DNA of 64,000 nucleotides from Ornithodoros turicata (GCF_037126465.1 NC_088201.1:66486879-66550878); one strand, 5' to 3'. Positions 34,905 through 46,238 are shown, counted from the first letter of the stretch. The notes: generated from the letters alone by a model not told the origin. Made by a program: numbers and translations.

Positions 34905-35347
34905 TCAGTAGCGGTACGGAGGGGCACTAGGCTGTCCCGTCATCCCCGATGGCCCCTGAGGCATCATCATTTGAGGTTGATATTGAGGTTGTGCCATCAT
35001 CATTTGAGGTTGTGACTGAGGCATCATCATCTGAGGTTGTGCTTGCGGCATCATCATTTGAGGTTGTGCTTGCGGCATCATCATTTGGGGTGCCGTGTTC
35101 ACGTTGTTAATTATATTAGGTTGTCCCTGTGGAGTTACAATCGTCGGGGCTACAACAACAGTTGGAGCCGCTGCCGGTGCAGGTGCAGGTGCAGGTGCAG
35201 GTGCAGGTGCTGCCACTTGTTGTATGTTAGTAACATTGTGAATAACTTCTGTTCTTCGGCAACAGAATCGCCAGATGCAGTAGCAAATGCAGCAGAATAC
35301 GAAGATACTTGCAAGAGCACTACCTACGGACGCCGCTGTAGATGGGT
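34905..35347 (-). CDS. Single-pass membrane protein with Pro/Gln/Met-rich tail, last exon
   Basis: The - strand exon follows an acceptor (CGTCACAG, 35355-35348) and ends with TGA at 34907-34905. It encodes a membrane span rich in Cys (ASIFVFCCICYCIWRFCCRR), a short basic-polar segment, a (PA)n run, a Val-rich stretch, repeated QPQMMMPQA units and the end PSAPPYRY. The layout (short ectodomain, Cys-rich span with juxtamembrane CCRR, Pro-rich tail with PY-like motifs) resembles Shisa/CYYR1-type adaptor proteins, but no specific homologue is recognised. It starts with two bases of a split codon, matching the phase of the signal-peptide exon at 39276-39387. One or more middle exons may be missing. 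Confidence 0.7.
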
Positions 35348-35404
35348 CTGTGACGGAAAGGGATCGACATGGTATTAAAATAAACATGGAAATAGTCGTA
35401 TAGC

Positions 35405-35565
35405 CAGGCTCGTACAAGATACCCACAAAAAAGTATTTAAGTTAAGTTACTGAGTAGCAGGCAAAAAAGTAATTGAGTAGAACACTAAATACCTATAATA
35501 TTGAAAAAGTATTTAAGATTGAATATTAAATACTCTTAAAAGTGACTAGTTGCTTTCAAGATACT
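35405..35565. repeat. Dispersed AAGTATTTAAGATAC repeat
   Basis: It shares motifs (AAAAAGTATTTAAGAT, AAATACT, GATACT) with the subterminal regions of the 28254-30432 element and with 39165-39285. Probably a short, eroded hAT-like MITE inside the intron of the membrane-protein gene. Confidence 0.6.
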
Positions 35566-36208
35566 GACGTCACGGCTGGAATGCGCTATCAAAGAAATAC
35601 GAAGAGCGTAAAGTTGAAAATGGCACTACCAAAAAGGTTTATTAGCTCGCAGGAACGGATTTTCAGAATTACTATCCGACAGCCTGCTCCGGTTTTTCAT
35701 CACCCCCGACAGTGAACAGACGCTCTAGACACATGCCAGCGAATGCTTTACAGAAACGACATAATTTACTGTCGTTTTGCTCCTTATCGTTGCTTTAACC
35801 CCAGAAAGAGTTATCATTTTTTTATCGCTGCGGCTTTCAGCACGGGTCTTCTGTCCGGATCCCAGACAGCTCACCGGACATTTGCTCATCCCCCCAAAGG
35901 CTCAAGGCGAACAAATGCTCACTAACCGTTCTCTTATACAAATGCAAATACAGTTGTACACGCTTAGTATAAATGACGATTGTCATATCTTGTTTGTTTG
36001 TTCACATACGCACACTGAAGATTTTTTCTTTGTTTCAATGCGTATCATATACAATGAGAAGCTTATTTGCGTAGCCTTACGGGATGCCTTGATAGCTTAG
36101 CCATACGGGAAGTGGAAATTCTCTTGGGGGTTGAATCTGAGAAAGGCCATTTTGAAGTTCATGTTTCCAGGAGGTAATCTGGTTGGTGTATGCGAGTTTG
36201 AGTTCTTC
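35566..36208. other. Probable intron, no recognised element
   Basis: It lies between the two proposed exons of the - strand membrane-protein gene. Nothing identifiable was seen. Confidence 0.45.
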
Positions 36209-36540
36209 CCGGGTGTTGTTTCCAATGCAGCCCCCAATAGACGGATTATCTCCGATGAATAGAAGGATTAACCATTGTGTAGGGTACACCACTAGAGGGC
36301 ACTACGAGCGATGCCTCACCACTAGGGGCCGCTGCTGTCGTATTCCGCGGATGACGTCATTGCTCCTTCCGGGAGCATGGTGAGAGATAGCGGGAGGCAT
36401 TGGATGGCGATGGGAAATAGAGCGCCCCTTTGTGCAAGGCTGTGGTGGCGCTGCGGGCGACAGGACAGACGCTCTCGGTGGCGGCTCTCTACGGCGTTGT
36501 TATGGTTATGGTCTCGTGACCGCGATACGCGGCGTCGGCG
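36209..36540 (+). repeat. Left arm of 2.5-kb inverted structure
   Basis: The sequence from CCGGGTGTTGTTTCC through GATGACGTCATTGCTCC to CGATACGCGGCGTCGG is the reverse complement of 38363-38686 with few differences; one short indel lies near GTTATGGTTAT at 36497-36510. See the paired arm. Confidence 0.92.
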
Positions 36541-37503
36541 GCGAAAGAGTTTTGGGTCCAGCGTTGTGTACGAGTCTGAGCGAGTTGATATTAATCTCAC
36601 TCCGTTTATTGTTCAACTGATGGTTGTTGTTTGAGAGCTCAATTGCTATGCTGTGAGATTGGGGTGTACGGCACGCATATACGGCACACGACAATATAAA
36701 TAAATACATATAAACAAAAGGATGTGCACGCTAAATTACGCCACATTATTATAGCTTCCCGTGTTGCTACACTTTGCATTATAAAGGCGCTTTCGCGAAC
36801 CAGTCCGTTCACAAACAGCCGTGTGCATCCCGTCGTGTATATATTAGACTTGGATACTTTCCTTTTAATTGCCTAATAACGCTTTTGCGACTCGAGCGCG
36901 TATATTGGCAGGCTCCAGACTTGCGCAATATTATTTTGGGGATGGCGCATATGCTCAGACAAGAGCGGAGGAAAGTTGTTCTCCTATTTGCTTTATGTAT
37001 TTATTCACTTCAGTATAAACAATTATGCACACTACAGTGCTATATGATATATTGTAAGCACCTTATGGCTGCAGAATCCCTGGTTGGATATTTGTAAAAT
37101 TTTAGTGCCTTCTTTTCTGTGGTGGTCACTGTCACTCATAGGGATTCCGTTAAGTGTTGTGGCAATTCCAATGTAAACAGTCATCTGTTATATTGGAAAG
37201 TGAGTGATTATAGTCAAAAGAGTCTCAATAAACATGATACCTTCTACAATACCATCTGTGATTCCTAAATGTCAGTATGACAAGGTATGAAGAAATGTTA
37301 ATGTAGTACATGCTATCCAAAGCAAGTTCTTCCACATCCCCCCCCATCTACACACACTCAGAAAACAAAAACAAAAAAAAGCCGGTCTTGGATTTGCCTC
37401 TGATAACATAATTTAACTACACAAATGCAGATACGTGCACTCAAACACATTTGCAAGGAAAGCATGACGATTATTGCAGTTGCAACGGTCATGCCAGTAA
37501 GTC
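36541..37503. other. Unique spacer inside inverted structure
   Basis: AT-rich DNA without a recognisable gene, lying between the left arm and the satellite. It has no counterpart on the right side, so the structure is asymmetric. Confidence 0.5.
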
Positions 37504-38344
37504 ATGTACATCTTGGTATTTTTGAAATTTCTCAAACATTTCCATATCTTTTATATTCAACGTGCTGGACATCTAGTGTGCAATACCTGATATCGAATCA
37601 AAATCTGAGCCAGTATGGGGTCACGAACACACCGGTGTCACCTGAGCAAGAATAAGGTAGACGTCATGTCAACAAGTTGCACACTGCTGTTCCATCTTGC
37701 ACATTTGTCATGCTCATCTAGGTATTTTGAAATTTCTCAAACATTTCAATATCTTTTATATTCAACGTGCTGGACAAAATACCTAGATGAGCATGACAAA
37801 TGTGCAAGATGGAACAGCAGTGTGCAACTTGTTGACATGACGTCTACCTTATTCTTGCTCAGGTGACACCGGTGTGTTCGTGACCCCATACTGGCTCAGA
37901 TTTTGATTCGATATCAGGTGTTGCACACTAGATGTCCAGCACGTTGAATATAAAAGATATTGAAATGTTTGAGAAATTTCAAAATACCTAGATGAGCATG
38001 ACAAATGTGCAAGATGGAACAGCAGTGTGCAACTTGTTGACATGACGTCTACCTTATTCTTGCTCAGGTGACACCGGTGTGTTCGTGACCCCATACTGGC
38101 TCAGATTTTGATTCGATATCAGGTGTTGCACACTAGCTGTCCAGCACATTGAATATAAAAGATATGGAAATGTTTGAGACATTTTAAAAATACCTAGATG
38201 AGCATGACAAATGTGCAACATGGAACAGCGGTTTGCAACTTGTTGACATGCCGTCTACCTTATTGTTGCTCAGGATACACCGGTGTGTTCGTGACCCCAT
38301 ACTGGCTCAGATTTTGATTCGATATCAGGTGTAGCACACTAGAT
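37504..38344. repeat. 205-bp satellite, head-to-head array
   Basis: The block CGTGCTGGAC occurs at 37561 and 37766 (205 bp apart) on +. Its complement GTCCAGCACG/A occurs at 37934, 38139 and 38345 (205 and 206 bp apart). The array therefore runs forward for about 1.3 units, flips at about 37776, and continues in reverse for nearly three units. Units are nearly identical (e.g. GGTCACGAACACACCGGTGT in each). Confidence 0.95.
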
Positions 38345-38362
38345 GTCCAGCACGTTGAATAT

Positions 38363-38686
38363 CCGACGCCGCGTATCGCGGTCACGAGACCATGACACCG
38401 CCGTGGAGAGCCGCCACCGAGAGCGTCTGTCATGTCGCCCGCAGCGCCACCACAGCCTTGCACAAGGGGGCGCTCTATTTCGCATCGCCATCCAATGCCT
38501 CCCGCTATCTCTCACCATGCTCCCCGAAGGAGCAATGACGTCATCCGCGGAATGCGACAGCAGCGGCCCCTAGTGGTGAGGCGTCGATCGTAGCGCCCTC
38601 TAGTGGTGTACCCTACACAATGGTTAATCCGTCTATTCATCGGAGATAATCCGTCTATTGGGGGCTGCATTGGAAACAACACCCGG
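38363..38686 (-). repeat. Right arm of 2.5-kb inverted structure
   Basis: Complement of 36209-36540. Its inner edge abuts the satellite directly (TTGAAT|ATCCGACGCC), and its outer edge ends ACACCCGG at 38686. No TSD was found outside the arms. Confidence 0.92.
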
Positions 38687-39164
38687 TAAGTGCCCGTGGA
38701 TGGCCTCAATACCTCTACCGTTACCTCTACCAGAGGAAAACCGAAGCTTCTTATGAATCTGTGAGAACGTCGCTAAAAGTGAATGGATTCAATAGCAGTG
38801 GAAGTTCAAAAGGAGCAGAAACTGCGAGGGAGCCCTCAGGAGGAAATGAAAATCTCAGGGTAGGCTCTAGGGTAATCTATAATGATGTGAGCAGTTGTCC
38901 GGCTTCAGCGTTTCATTGGTGACCAATTGTCCGCGTCCCCTTCTATCGTGCCCGCTAGGGGTCTCAATGGTTTACCCACACACCCTTCAGGACAATACAT
39001 CGCCTCATGCATGCCTGCAAACCCGAGGCACGCTACCCCTTCCCATGAGGCACGTGGATGTCCCGAATATCTCAGACGTTAAACCATATGTACAAGCACA
39101 AAGCGCATTGTCGAGACCAAAGAGAATTTTTCTCTCGGCCTCCGTGTCACGCACAGAGGAGTAT

Positions 39165-39285
39165 CTTCAAAGTAACTTGGCAAATGACTAGAAGTTACTG
39201 AAAAAAGTATTTTAGATTACTAAATACTAGATACTAATTACTAGATACGTAACTTAAATACTCTACTCAAGTTACTGCATATATT
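39165..39285. repeat. Dispersed AGTAACTTGAGTAGAG repeat at exon edge
   Basis: MITE-like sequence with TAAATACTAGATACTAATTAC motifs and a CAGTAACTTGAGTAG end on the - strand. It touches the 3' edge of the signal-peptide exon and supplies its apparent donor. Confidence 0.6.
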
Positions 39286-39387
39286 GCGCATGCAGTAGAA
39301 ATTGGAAATGGTCTCACTGTCGTCAGAGTCGGCTGCTACGACGGTAGCCAAGAGCAGCAGTGACAGGAGATGATTCCTAGTATCCAT
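39276..39387 (-). CDS. Signal-peptide exon of - strand membrane protein
   Basis: On the - strand an acceptor (GATTTTGCAG) lies two bases before ATG at 39387, implying a 5' UTR intron. The exon encodes MDTRNHLLSLLLLATVVAA, a textbook cleavable signal peptide, then DSDDSETISNFYCMRNIC. It ends at CA|GTAACT in phase 1, the phase needed by the acceptor of the 34905-35347 exon. Direct joining gives about 184 residues, but a middle exon with more of the ectodomain may exist. Linking the two exons is inference from strand, phase and protein logic. Confidence 0.6.
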
Positions 39388-40049
39388 GTCTGCAAAATCA
39401 AAAGACTACAGTGTGAGCTGTGTTAACGAAGTACAAGAGTGTAAATTTTTGTTCTGTCAACCGTACAAAAACACAAAAGTCTGGAATGTGAGCCTTTGGT
39501 GAAACACACAAATGCATGTCGACATTGGACGACACTGTGAGAATAGTTTTTGTTTGGTTTTAGCAAAGGGTACATGCACACTGCACTTTATGAGGACGGA
39601 TATTCAAGGACTTCATCCCCCCCAAGCCGTAATTATTTCGTCTTATTTTCTACGCTTGATAGTGTGCGATGAAGGATCCAAACAGGCCAGATACGTCTTA
39701 AAAAGAAGAAGGACAGCTGAGATTTCATTGTTCACGAGGACAGGCGCTACTCGTGCAGTGTAACCCAAGGTTTAGCGTTCGTCACTGAGAGCCGCGGGGC
39801 AATACTGGTAGTTACCAGGGATAAGGGTGCACATGCATCGGCAACAAGCAGCTGAGGTCACAGGTTGAAAGGAGACAGGTGTGGTTTTCAAAACGCCCGC
39901 ACGAAAGTAGCCGGTCATCGCCCTCGATCGAAGGAGAGCTGCCCGGGGATTCCGACGAGGCTAACGCAGCGGTGTGGCTGGATTAGGTATGTATCATACG
40001 GAGCAGCACTGAACAAGAAGTGAGTCGCAGTAATCGTGAAGCAGTAGAC
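39388..40049. other. No gene recognised
   Basis: Expected to hold the upstream non-coding exon and promoter of the - strand membrane-protein gene. Neither could be pinned down. Confidence 0.4.
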
Positions 40050-41790
40050 ACACACACACACATAAATGGGATGATGATGAGCTGGGTCATTCTCCGCCGT
40101 TATTGCGGTACACTGCCCCATTGCGCTTGTGGAAGGGATGAGAATGATGGAAACGTGTCCGGTTAGAGTTCGTCGATTAGTCCTGTGCTGGAGAGGAACT
40201 CAGCAACAGCTCGTAGGCCCTTTATCAGATATGAGGGGTCCGACCATGGCCCGAGAATTTTGGCTAAGTCAAACTAGCGTTGATCGACGCGTTGGAGAGC
40301 AATTTCCATGAGGGCGCGCTCGCGATCGTACTCTCCGCAGACCAGGAGGACGTGATGGAGGTCACCACGCGCCGACGCGCCACGCAGGACGCGCCGACAC
40401 CGAGGAGGTGTTTGAAGGCCGGTGTGAACGCCACATTAAGTCTCATGCGGTGGAAGAGTGTCGCAAAGGAACGCGGTATTCGGCGGGGGAGAGTAAGGGA
40501 TAAGCTGGGGTCAACGGAGTAAAGCAGAGAGTGGGTGGTGATGTCACGTTGCCATTGAGACTGCATCAAGGGGCCAGTGAGGCTTGAGACGAGGTAACGG
40601 CGATACCCCCCGAGACAAGATGATGGGGACACGCCGGGTGGACTGGTGCGTGGCTGCGGCTGTTCGATCTGCGTCCTCGTTTCCGCTGATGCCCACATGA
40701 CTCGGGATCCATTGGAAGACGATAAAGTGGCCCTGTGCGCTTGCTTTCTTGTATACTTGTAGAATTTCAATGACCACAGGACTGAGGAATCCGTGAAGTC
40801 CCATAGTTGCCACACATTGCAGTGCAGGTCTGGAATCTGTCAAAACGACCCAGGTGCGAACGGGGCTGTCAGTAATTTTTAGCAAAGCGAAAAGAATAGC
40901 ATAAGGCTCCGCGCATGTTGACGATGTTTTATGTGAGAGATGATGTCCATCTGAAATTGACTCGGAGGGAATGACAAAGTCAGACGACGAACTTCTCGTG
41001 GTTAAGCCGTCCGTGAAAACTACGGTGGAAGTATCATAACACGAGCTCATCATATCGAGAGTGAGCTGCTTCGTCACGCATGTAGCGACGTTACCTTTCT
41101 TCCTTGTTAGCCCAGGCACAGACAGAGAAATGCAGGGCATCGGAAAAGTCCAAGGAGGAGTGCTGGGAGCTGTGGGTGCGACCACAAAGTCAGGTATGCT
41201 AGCCTTCAGTTAAGACACACATGGGTGTACACTGCTGTGCTTGCGTCTCCGAAGCTTCCTAACTAGCGGATGCCGCCGATGGTGATCTAGAAGGTGGAGG
41301 TACTGGCGACACGTCTCCCCGTAGCGAAGCACTTCAAGCGGGGCTTCCCTAGCCTCAGCAATGACCATATGGGTCTCTGCCACCCGAAGGACTCCCAAGC
41401 ACACTCGGAGACTGCGCGCCAGGAGGCACTGAAGCTTATGGACTGAGGAAGGTGGAAGACCATTCAACACATGCAAACTGTATGCAAGTGACCCGCGAAC
41501 CAAAGCTCGGTGGACGGCCAAACGCGACGCCATCGCACTGCCCCACTTCATGCCTGCAAGATGCCTGATCACTGCAATCCACCGGTGGACCTTGGCCTCC
41601 AAGCTCGCTATGTGCTTCACCCAAGACAGCCTGGCGTCTATCGTAACACCTAGGAAGCGATGAAAAGATGCACTCCTCAGCTGTACACCAGCAACTGAAA
41701 GAGGGAATGGATGCATGTTCCTTCTGGTAAACTGAAGTACCACGAAGCAGTAGAGGAAGCAACGGAACCAACGAATTCCAAATTGGGTGT
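40050..41790 (-). mobile_element. 5'-truncated LINE with RNase H domain (I/Jockey-group)
   Basis: The - strand frames cover the end of reverse transcriptase (FHRFLGVTIDARLSWVKHI at about 41650-41600), then an RNase H domain with its acidic residues in FTDG, AEPYAI, LTDSRPAL and PSHVGISGNEDAD (about 41100-40700), then a C-terminal RMRLNVAFTPAFKHLLGV and a frameshifted Cys/His knuckle (about 40450-40280). A stop, frameshifts and the missing 5' half make it dead. The 3' end lies near (TG)n at 40050-40060. RNase H downstream of RT is the mark of I-group LINEs. AT-rich DNA borders the truncated end at 41790-41885. Confidence 0.85.
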
Positions 41791-42170
41791 TACTTTTATA
41801 TCATATTTATTATATGATGTATATTTATTTATGTATTTATTTATATTATTATTTATATATATCATATTTATATCAAATACATATTAGATTTGTATAGGTT
41901 TAGAGGAACACTAAAATGCAAAAACACCTCACTTCAGACATAGTGCCCGTTGCGAAACGGACTAGCGTCGCTGTCCGAAGGACGTGCAGATAAATGTTGT
42001 CAGTGGAACATTCGCGAGAACCGTTGTGGGCTACAATTCAGTGAATCGGTATTGACAAATACAGCAGTGCGCATCTTGCCGCGGATATACGGAACACTAT
42101 ACGACCGGACCCGTTCCACATCCATATGCCCACGATATGTATGCGAGCGCTTCTCCTTTTGTCTCATTGG

Positions 42171-43509
42171 GTGCGTTCAGTAGGGAGCGCGTGTGAGACT
42201 CCACTGACTTGACTTAACGCGACACCAGCGCCCCTCGCGCACCTGAGAGTGTGAGACTCCGTGCCGCTTTTCGAGCTCCCGTTTCATTGCGGTGCATGGA
42301 AGCAGACGACAAGCGCCCTGTTTGAGATTTTCCGTGACGTACTTCCTGTTGAGCGTAGAGTGAGCGCCGGCGCGACCACCTTCGAAGTGTGGGCTCGGAA
42401 GCAAAATGCGGACTTATATATTACCCCCCAGTGCTCCGAAATATTTAATTTTAAATATTAACTAATATTTTTTTAACAGTTATCATGCTTCTGTATTAGT
42501 GGACAGCTTGCACACGGATATCGTCGGTTATTCGCGGGACGGGAAATGCGGTGCTTTAATGCAGACATCTTCGCGCTATGCAGCCCTCTTCACTGTAAAC
42601 AGCTCCTATGACGTCTGTTACAAATTCCTATCTTTTCCATTTCATTCGCCTTTAGAAGGAGGAGTCTTCACAACCGCAGTCATCTCTTCCAACGTTGCTA
42701 TAGGTTCAAACTAAGGCTGCGTTCCAATACCCCGGTTAGTCGACTGCCTAGCGGTCTAACCGGAAGTGCCGCCATGTTCTAATTCACGCCTAGACTGCTA
42801 TCCAGGCGTCTTTCGCCTAGTCTGCATCGATGCACACTAGCTATGCGTCTGAGTGGTCGTCGCTGACAGCAGCCGTGAAAATTAATACGCTTGTCGACGA
42901 CATCTATACTCTTATGTCTGGTGCGTTTACGGCGTTCAACAATAAGTCCAAAAAAGAGATATTTTATCTAATTTATTTATTGAAAATACAAGAAAATACA
43001 AGAATCGCGCATTTATTGGAATACTACGCCGTAACAGCAATGAGCCGGCCGTGACGGCATTTTCGCTGATCACTGTGTTCTGCAATATAACGATACGCAC
43101 GAAGAATGCATCGACAATTGAGTTGAATTATTTAATTATTTGAACGTTTATGAATGAATTACGCGGCGTTTAAACCAAATGCGGAATTAAAGTTCCTACG
43201 GGCCATGACAGATGGCGATAGCGGCGCCAAGTCCGCAAGTTTGTCCCAAATATCCGCCGATAAGGCGTCTACCTAGCTGCCCACTCAGACAGCTTCTCCT
43301 GCGCCGAGTATTGGAACGCAGCCTAAGCCAACGTGTAATCCGTCTGTGCACTGCATGGGCAGACAACAGGAAGCGGCATCAGCGAGCGAGCAGTGTAGCG
43401 CTCCAAAGTTGCTTTTCGCTGTTATGTGGCGGCTCCTGGGGACTGCCATACCCGCGATTTGAGTGCGCCAAAAGAGGAGCGCTTACTAAACGCACCCTTA
43501 CTAAACGCA
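42171..43509. mobile_element. Nested TIR element, GTGCGTTYAGTA termini, 5-bp TSD
   Basis: The pentamer ATTGG flanks it at 42166-42170 and 43510-43514; the undisturbed relative at 22536-22545 reads CTCATTGGAT, confirming the empty site. The left end GTGCGTTCAGTAGGGAGCGC pairs with GCGCTTACTAAACGCAC near the right end, which carries a second short copy (CTTACTAAACGCA). Superfamily not assigned. Confidence 0.82.
42715..43323. mobile_element. PIF/Harbinger-type MITE, innermost of nest
   Basis: The ends GGCTGCGTTCCAATAC and GTATTGGAACGCAGCC are perfect inverted repeats flanked by TAA at 42712-42714 and 43324-43326. A trinucleotide TAA duplication with a GG-starting TIR is the PIF/Harbinger pattern. 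The 609-bp interior has no transposase. Confidence 0.9.
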
Positions 43510-43883
43510 ATTGGATGTCGCCAATCTTTGCCTCGTGGGGATACCATTTGTTGCCGGCAAGGACAGCTCTGTTTTCATTGCGCTTTCTTCTAAACGATAG
43601 GGCTGTGTGAACTAATTTTGCTTGCATTATGCTAACTGCAACATGGAGTCTCATTTGACAGCGAGGTATTTTTCCTTTTCAGTGCCCCTTTAAGTCCGCA
43701 CAGAAGAGGGTACAACAAGGAACGGGCACGGTCCCTTGATGCTCGTTCAAGTACACAGACGTATCTGAAACTGGAGCGCACGCAGAGGGAGCTCTCTGGT
43801 CAATGTGAGCTCCCAAAGTAAGCGCCGCCAGCAGAAGGACCATCTAACGTCTCCCTCCCCCCCACACACCCTTTAGTGGTAAC

Positions 43884-44195
43884 TAGAGTCACTAAATAGG
43901 GAGCAGAGTAGCGACACTGAGCGACGCCGGCGAGCGAGCGCGCCATCTTGAGTCAGGCGTGGCTGCGTCGCCTAGCAATGGGACGCCAATTTCCCCCATC
44001 TCCGGTGGAGAACAACACGCAGTCGAGCCAGATCGCAACCCACGGAACCGGTTTTGGATGGCGGTAACTCAACATGGACGGAGAGTTCTTGGAAAGAGAA
44101 ACCACGTGACACGATCGGCCCAATCGCGGACACTGAACGGCGACTCCGACGCGGAAAAGGAATGCGATCCTCTGTACCCCTATTTAGTGACTCTA
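43884..44195. mobile_element. 312-bp TIR element with 8-bp TSD
   Basis: The ends TAGAGTCACTAAATAGGG and CCCTATTTAGTGACTCTA are perfect 18-bp inverted repeats; the octamer GTGGTAAC is duplicated at 43876-43883 and 44196-44203. The 8-bp TSD suggests hAT. Right-end-like sequences recur at about 26665 and 62999-63015. Confidence 0.9.
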
Positions 44196-44298
44196 GTGGT
44201 AACGAGTTGATGCCCCGTAACGGGCCCTGTGGGGCTCCGTAACGAGGCGGTGCCTCTTCCAAAACGGGGATTGGTTCAGACTGTTGTGTAGATACAGG

Positions 44299-45990
44299 CT
44301 AGACAAACTGGAGACAGAGACACGCTATCTTCAATGTTGCTTGGTCGGTGGTCCAGCAGTAGAAACTTGGCGTCGAGTGGAATGGTGCCCTTGACGCGTC
44401 AATGACCCATACCCTCTGCTTGGGTCGATATTCTTCGCGATGTTGGTTGTTGTAATTAAACTCCCGATGTTTTCGTGCGTATTGCTCAAGTCTCTTGAGC
44501 TTATGAGCTTCGGACACTGACGGCATCAACAGCTCTGTGGTCATTGCTTAGTGAATTCGCAATCGCCGTCTGTAAAACGTTAGTTGGAGAAGGGGATTAC
44601 TCTGTATGCCAATAGTGCCCTGTAAGGTTCAGACGCTTTTGTGATTTTCGCCTTCGCAATCTTAGCTGCTGTCTCTGCATAGCCATTGTTTGTGCGTATA
44701 CTTGGGGCTCGAGGTAACATGTGGGAATCTCCATTCTCTAGCAAGATTCAGGAATTCTGAATAGATTGATGGCCCGTTGTCTGCAGCTGCAGTCTCTGGA
44801 ACTCTATGCCTCTCAACGATTGACTTAACCTTAGGAGTGACTGTCTCAGACCTCTGGTTCTCTAGCAGTGCTATTTCGATGTAGCGGGAGTAGGAATCTG
44901 TCACTATAGGAGGTAGCTCTTCCCGTTAGCATATAAAATGTTAATAGTCACTCTTTGCAATGTTCGGTCAGGGAAAAGAGCGGGCATAACAAGTTTGGCT
45001 CCGAAGAATTCCGTTTCATGTAATTGGCGCAATTCTCGACAGGGTCAGTAATTTCCATAGATATATCTGCCACCAACAGGAATCGTGGGCTAGTTTTTTT
45101 TTTTACACTTGACTGTACCCTTGTGTCAGTCGTGGAGAGAGATGAGAAGTAAAGGTCTCAACGAAACAAGTATGGCGAATCTCTGCCGTCTCGTGAGAAT
45201 TTCATCACGTAGCGTAAATTTGTTCCTAGACTTCCAGTATGGCAAGCACTCCTTGCGCAAGTCTGACCTCTTATTTGGCGAGCTGGTCTGAATACCTTTG
45301 AACAAAGCTCTGCAGATGGCATCCTAGGATGCTGGCTTTGCACATGCAAAAGTCTCTGATGAGTTACGTCCGGGACATGAATAAGTGCTTGCTGAAACTG
45401 AATTCTCCTGCAAGGCATGTACTTCTCTGCTCAGCAAGTGGCCGTCGAGGCAATGCGTCCGCAACAACGCCTTTGCCTTGTGCCGTGTTGTATCGTGAAG
45501 TCCTCCCGGATCACCCTGAGGCGCAAGATGCAAACATGGTGTAAGATCATCCACTGGCTTTCTCGTGAAATAAGTGGGTTATGATCAGTTTCAACGTGGA
45601 ACCTTAATCCCACTTTGTAATCTCGCAATTTTTCGCACGCCCAAGTTATGCCCAGTGCTTCTTTCTCTATTTGAGAATAGCATCATCTTGCATGACTGAG
45701 CGTCCTAGATGTGTACGCTAAGCAAGAAGGTAGTCGTCGTCCTGCAGCTGAAAGAGTAATGCTCCCAGTCCGTAGATAGATGCATCCGATGAAAGAAGAG
45801 TTTTGCGCAAGGGATTGAAAAGCGCAAGCACAGGACGAGAGGCTAGGCATTGTTCAGTTTCTTTGAGTGCCGTTTGTTTGTATACTTTCGCAGTGAAAAG
45901 GTGTCCCAGGGAGGGGAAATCGGACGCGTCACAAAACTGCTTCCACCGACGCCGCTCTTGTGGCGATTGTTAGGGGCACGAAGCTGAACT
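44299..45990 (-). pseudogene. Ty3/Gypsy retrotransposon pol relic
   Basis: Going down the - strand: a shifted RNase H-like region near 45800-45560 (DASIYGLGALLF-type peptide across frames, then VETDHNPLI), degraded connection sequence, an integrase core at 44904-44662 (DSYSRYIEIALL ... ADNGPSIYSEF, with the D-x-N-G motif), and the integrase C-terminal NYNNQHREEY and KQRVWVID at about 44460-44390. Multiple frameshifts and stops are present. LTRs, gag and protease were not found. It is a long-dead copy. Confidence 0.8.
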
Positions 45991-46238
45991 ACTCAGGTGC
46001 CTTTAGTTGATATAGGGCTGTGGTGTGGCTTATGTTCTCATCTTGAAATATTTGAAGTGTCCTCGGACGGCAGTGGTAGAAGCCTCAGGGCGCAAAGATG
46101 GAACCACGCTCTTCTGACACCATATTATAGATAGAAGTCTGCACGGAAAAGGTGTGTGCGTACGAGCGTCATCCCCACAGAATGTTTTCGTAAAAGAAAG
46201 AAGAAAAGATAACGGGGCGGAAGTTCCGCTACGTCTCA

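Larger units (their letters stand above)
41903..43690. mobile_element. TA-flanked MITE, AAGGGGCACT family, interrupted copy
   Basis: The ends GAGGAACACTAAAATGCAAAA and CAGTGCCCCTT, with TA at 41901-41902 and 43691-43692, match the copy at 22078-22717. Shared interior includes CGTCGCTGTCCGAAGGACGT and AATACAGCAGTGCGCATC. It is split at CTCATTGG by the element at 42171-43509. Without that insert it would be about 440 bp. Confidence 0.88.

Noticed and set aside
34905..35426. Start codon at 35426 for a one-exon gene
   Set aside because: The residues before 35348 read through a splice acceptor and a MITE-like flank. A signal-peptide exon with matching phase exists upstream.
44299..45990. Endogenous retrovirus with env
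   Set aside because: Only Ty3/Gypsy-type RNase H and integrase remnants are visible; no envelope frame or LTR pair was found.
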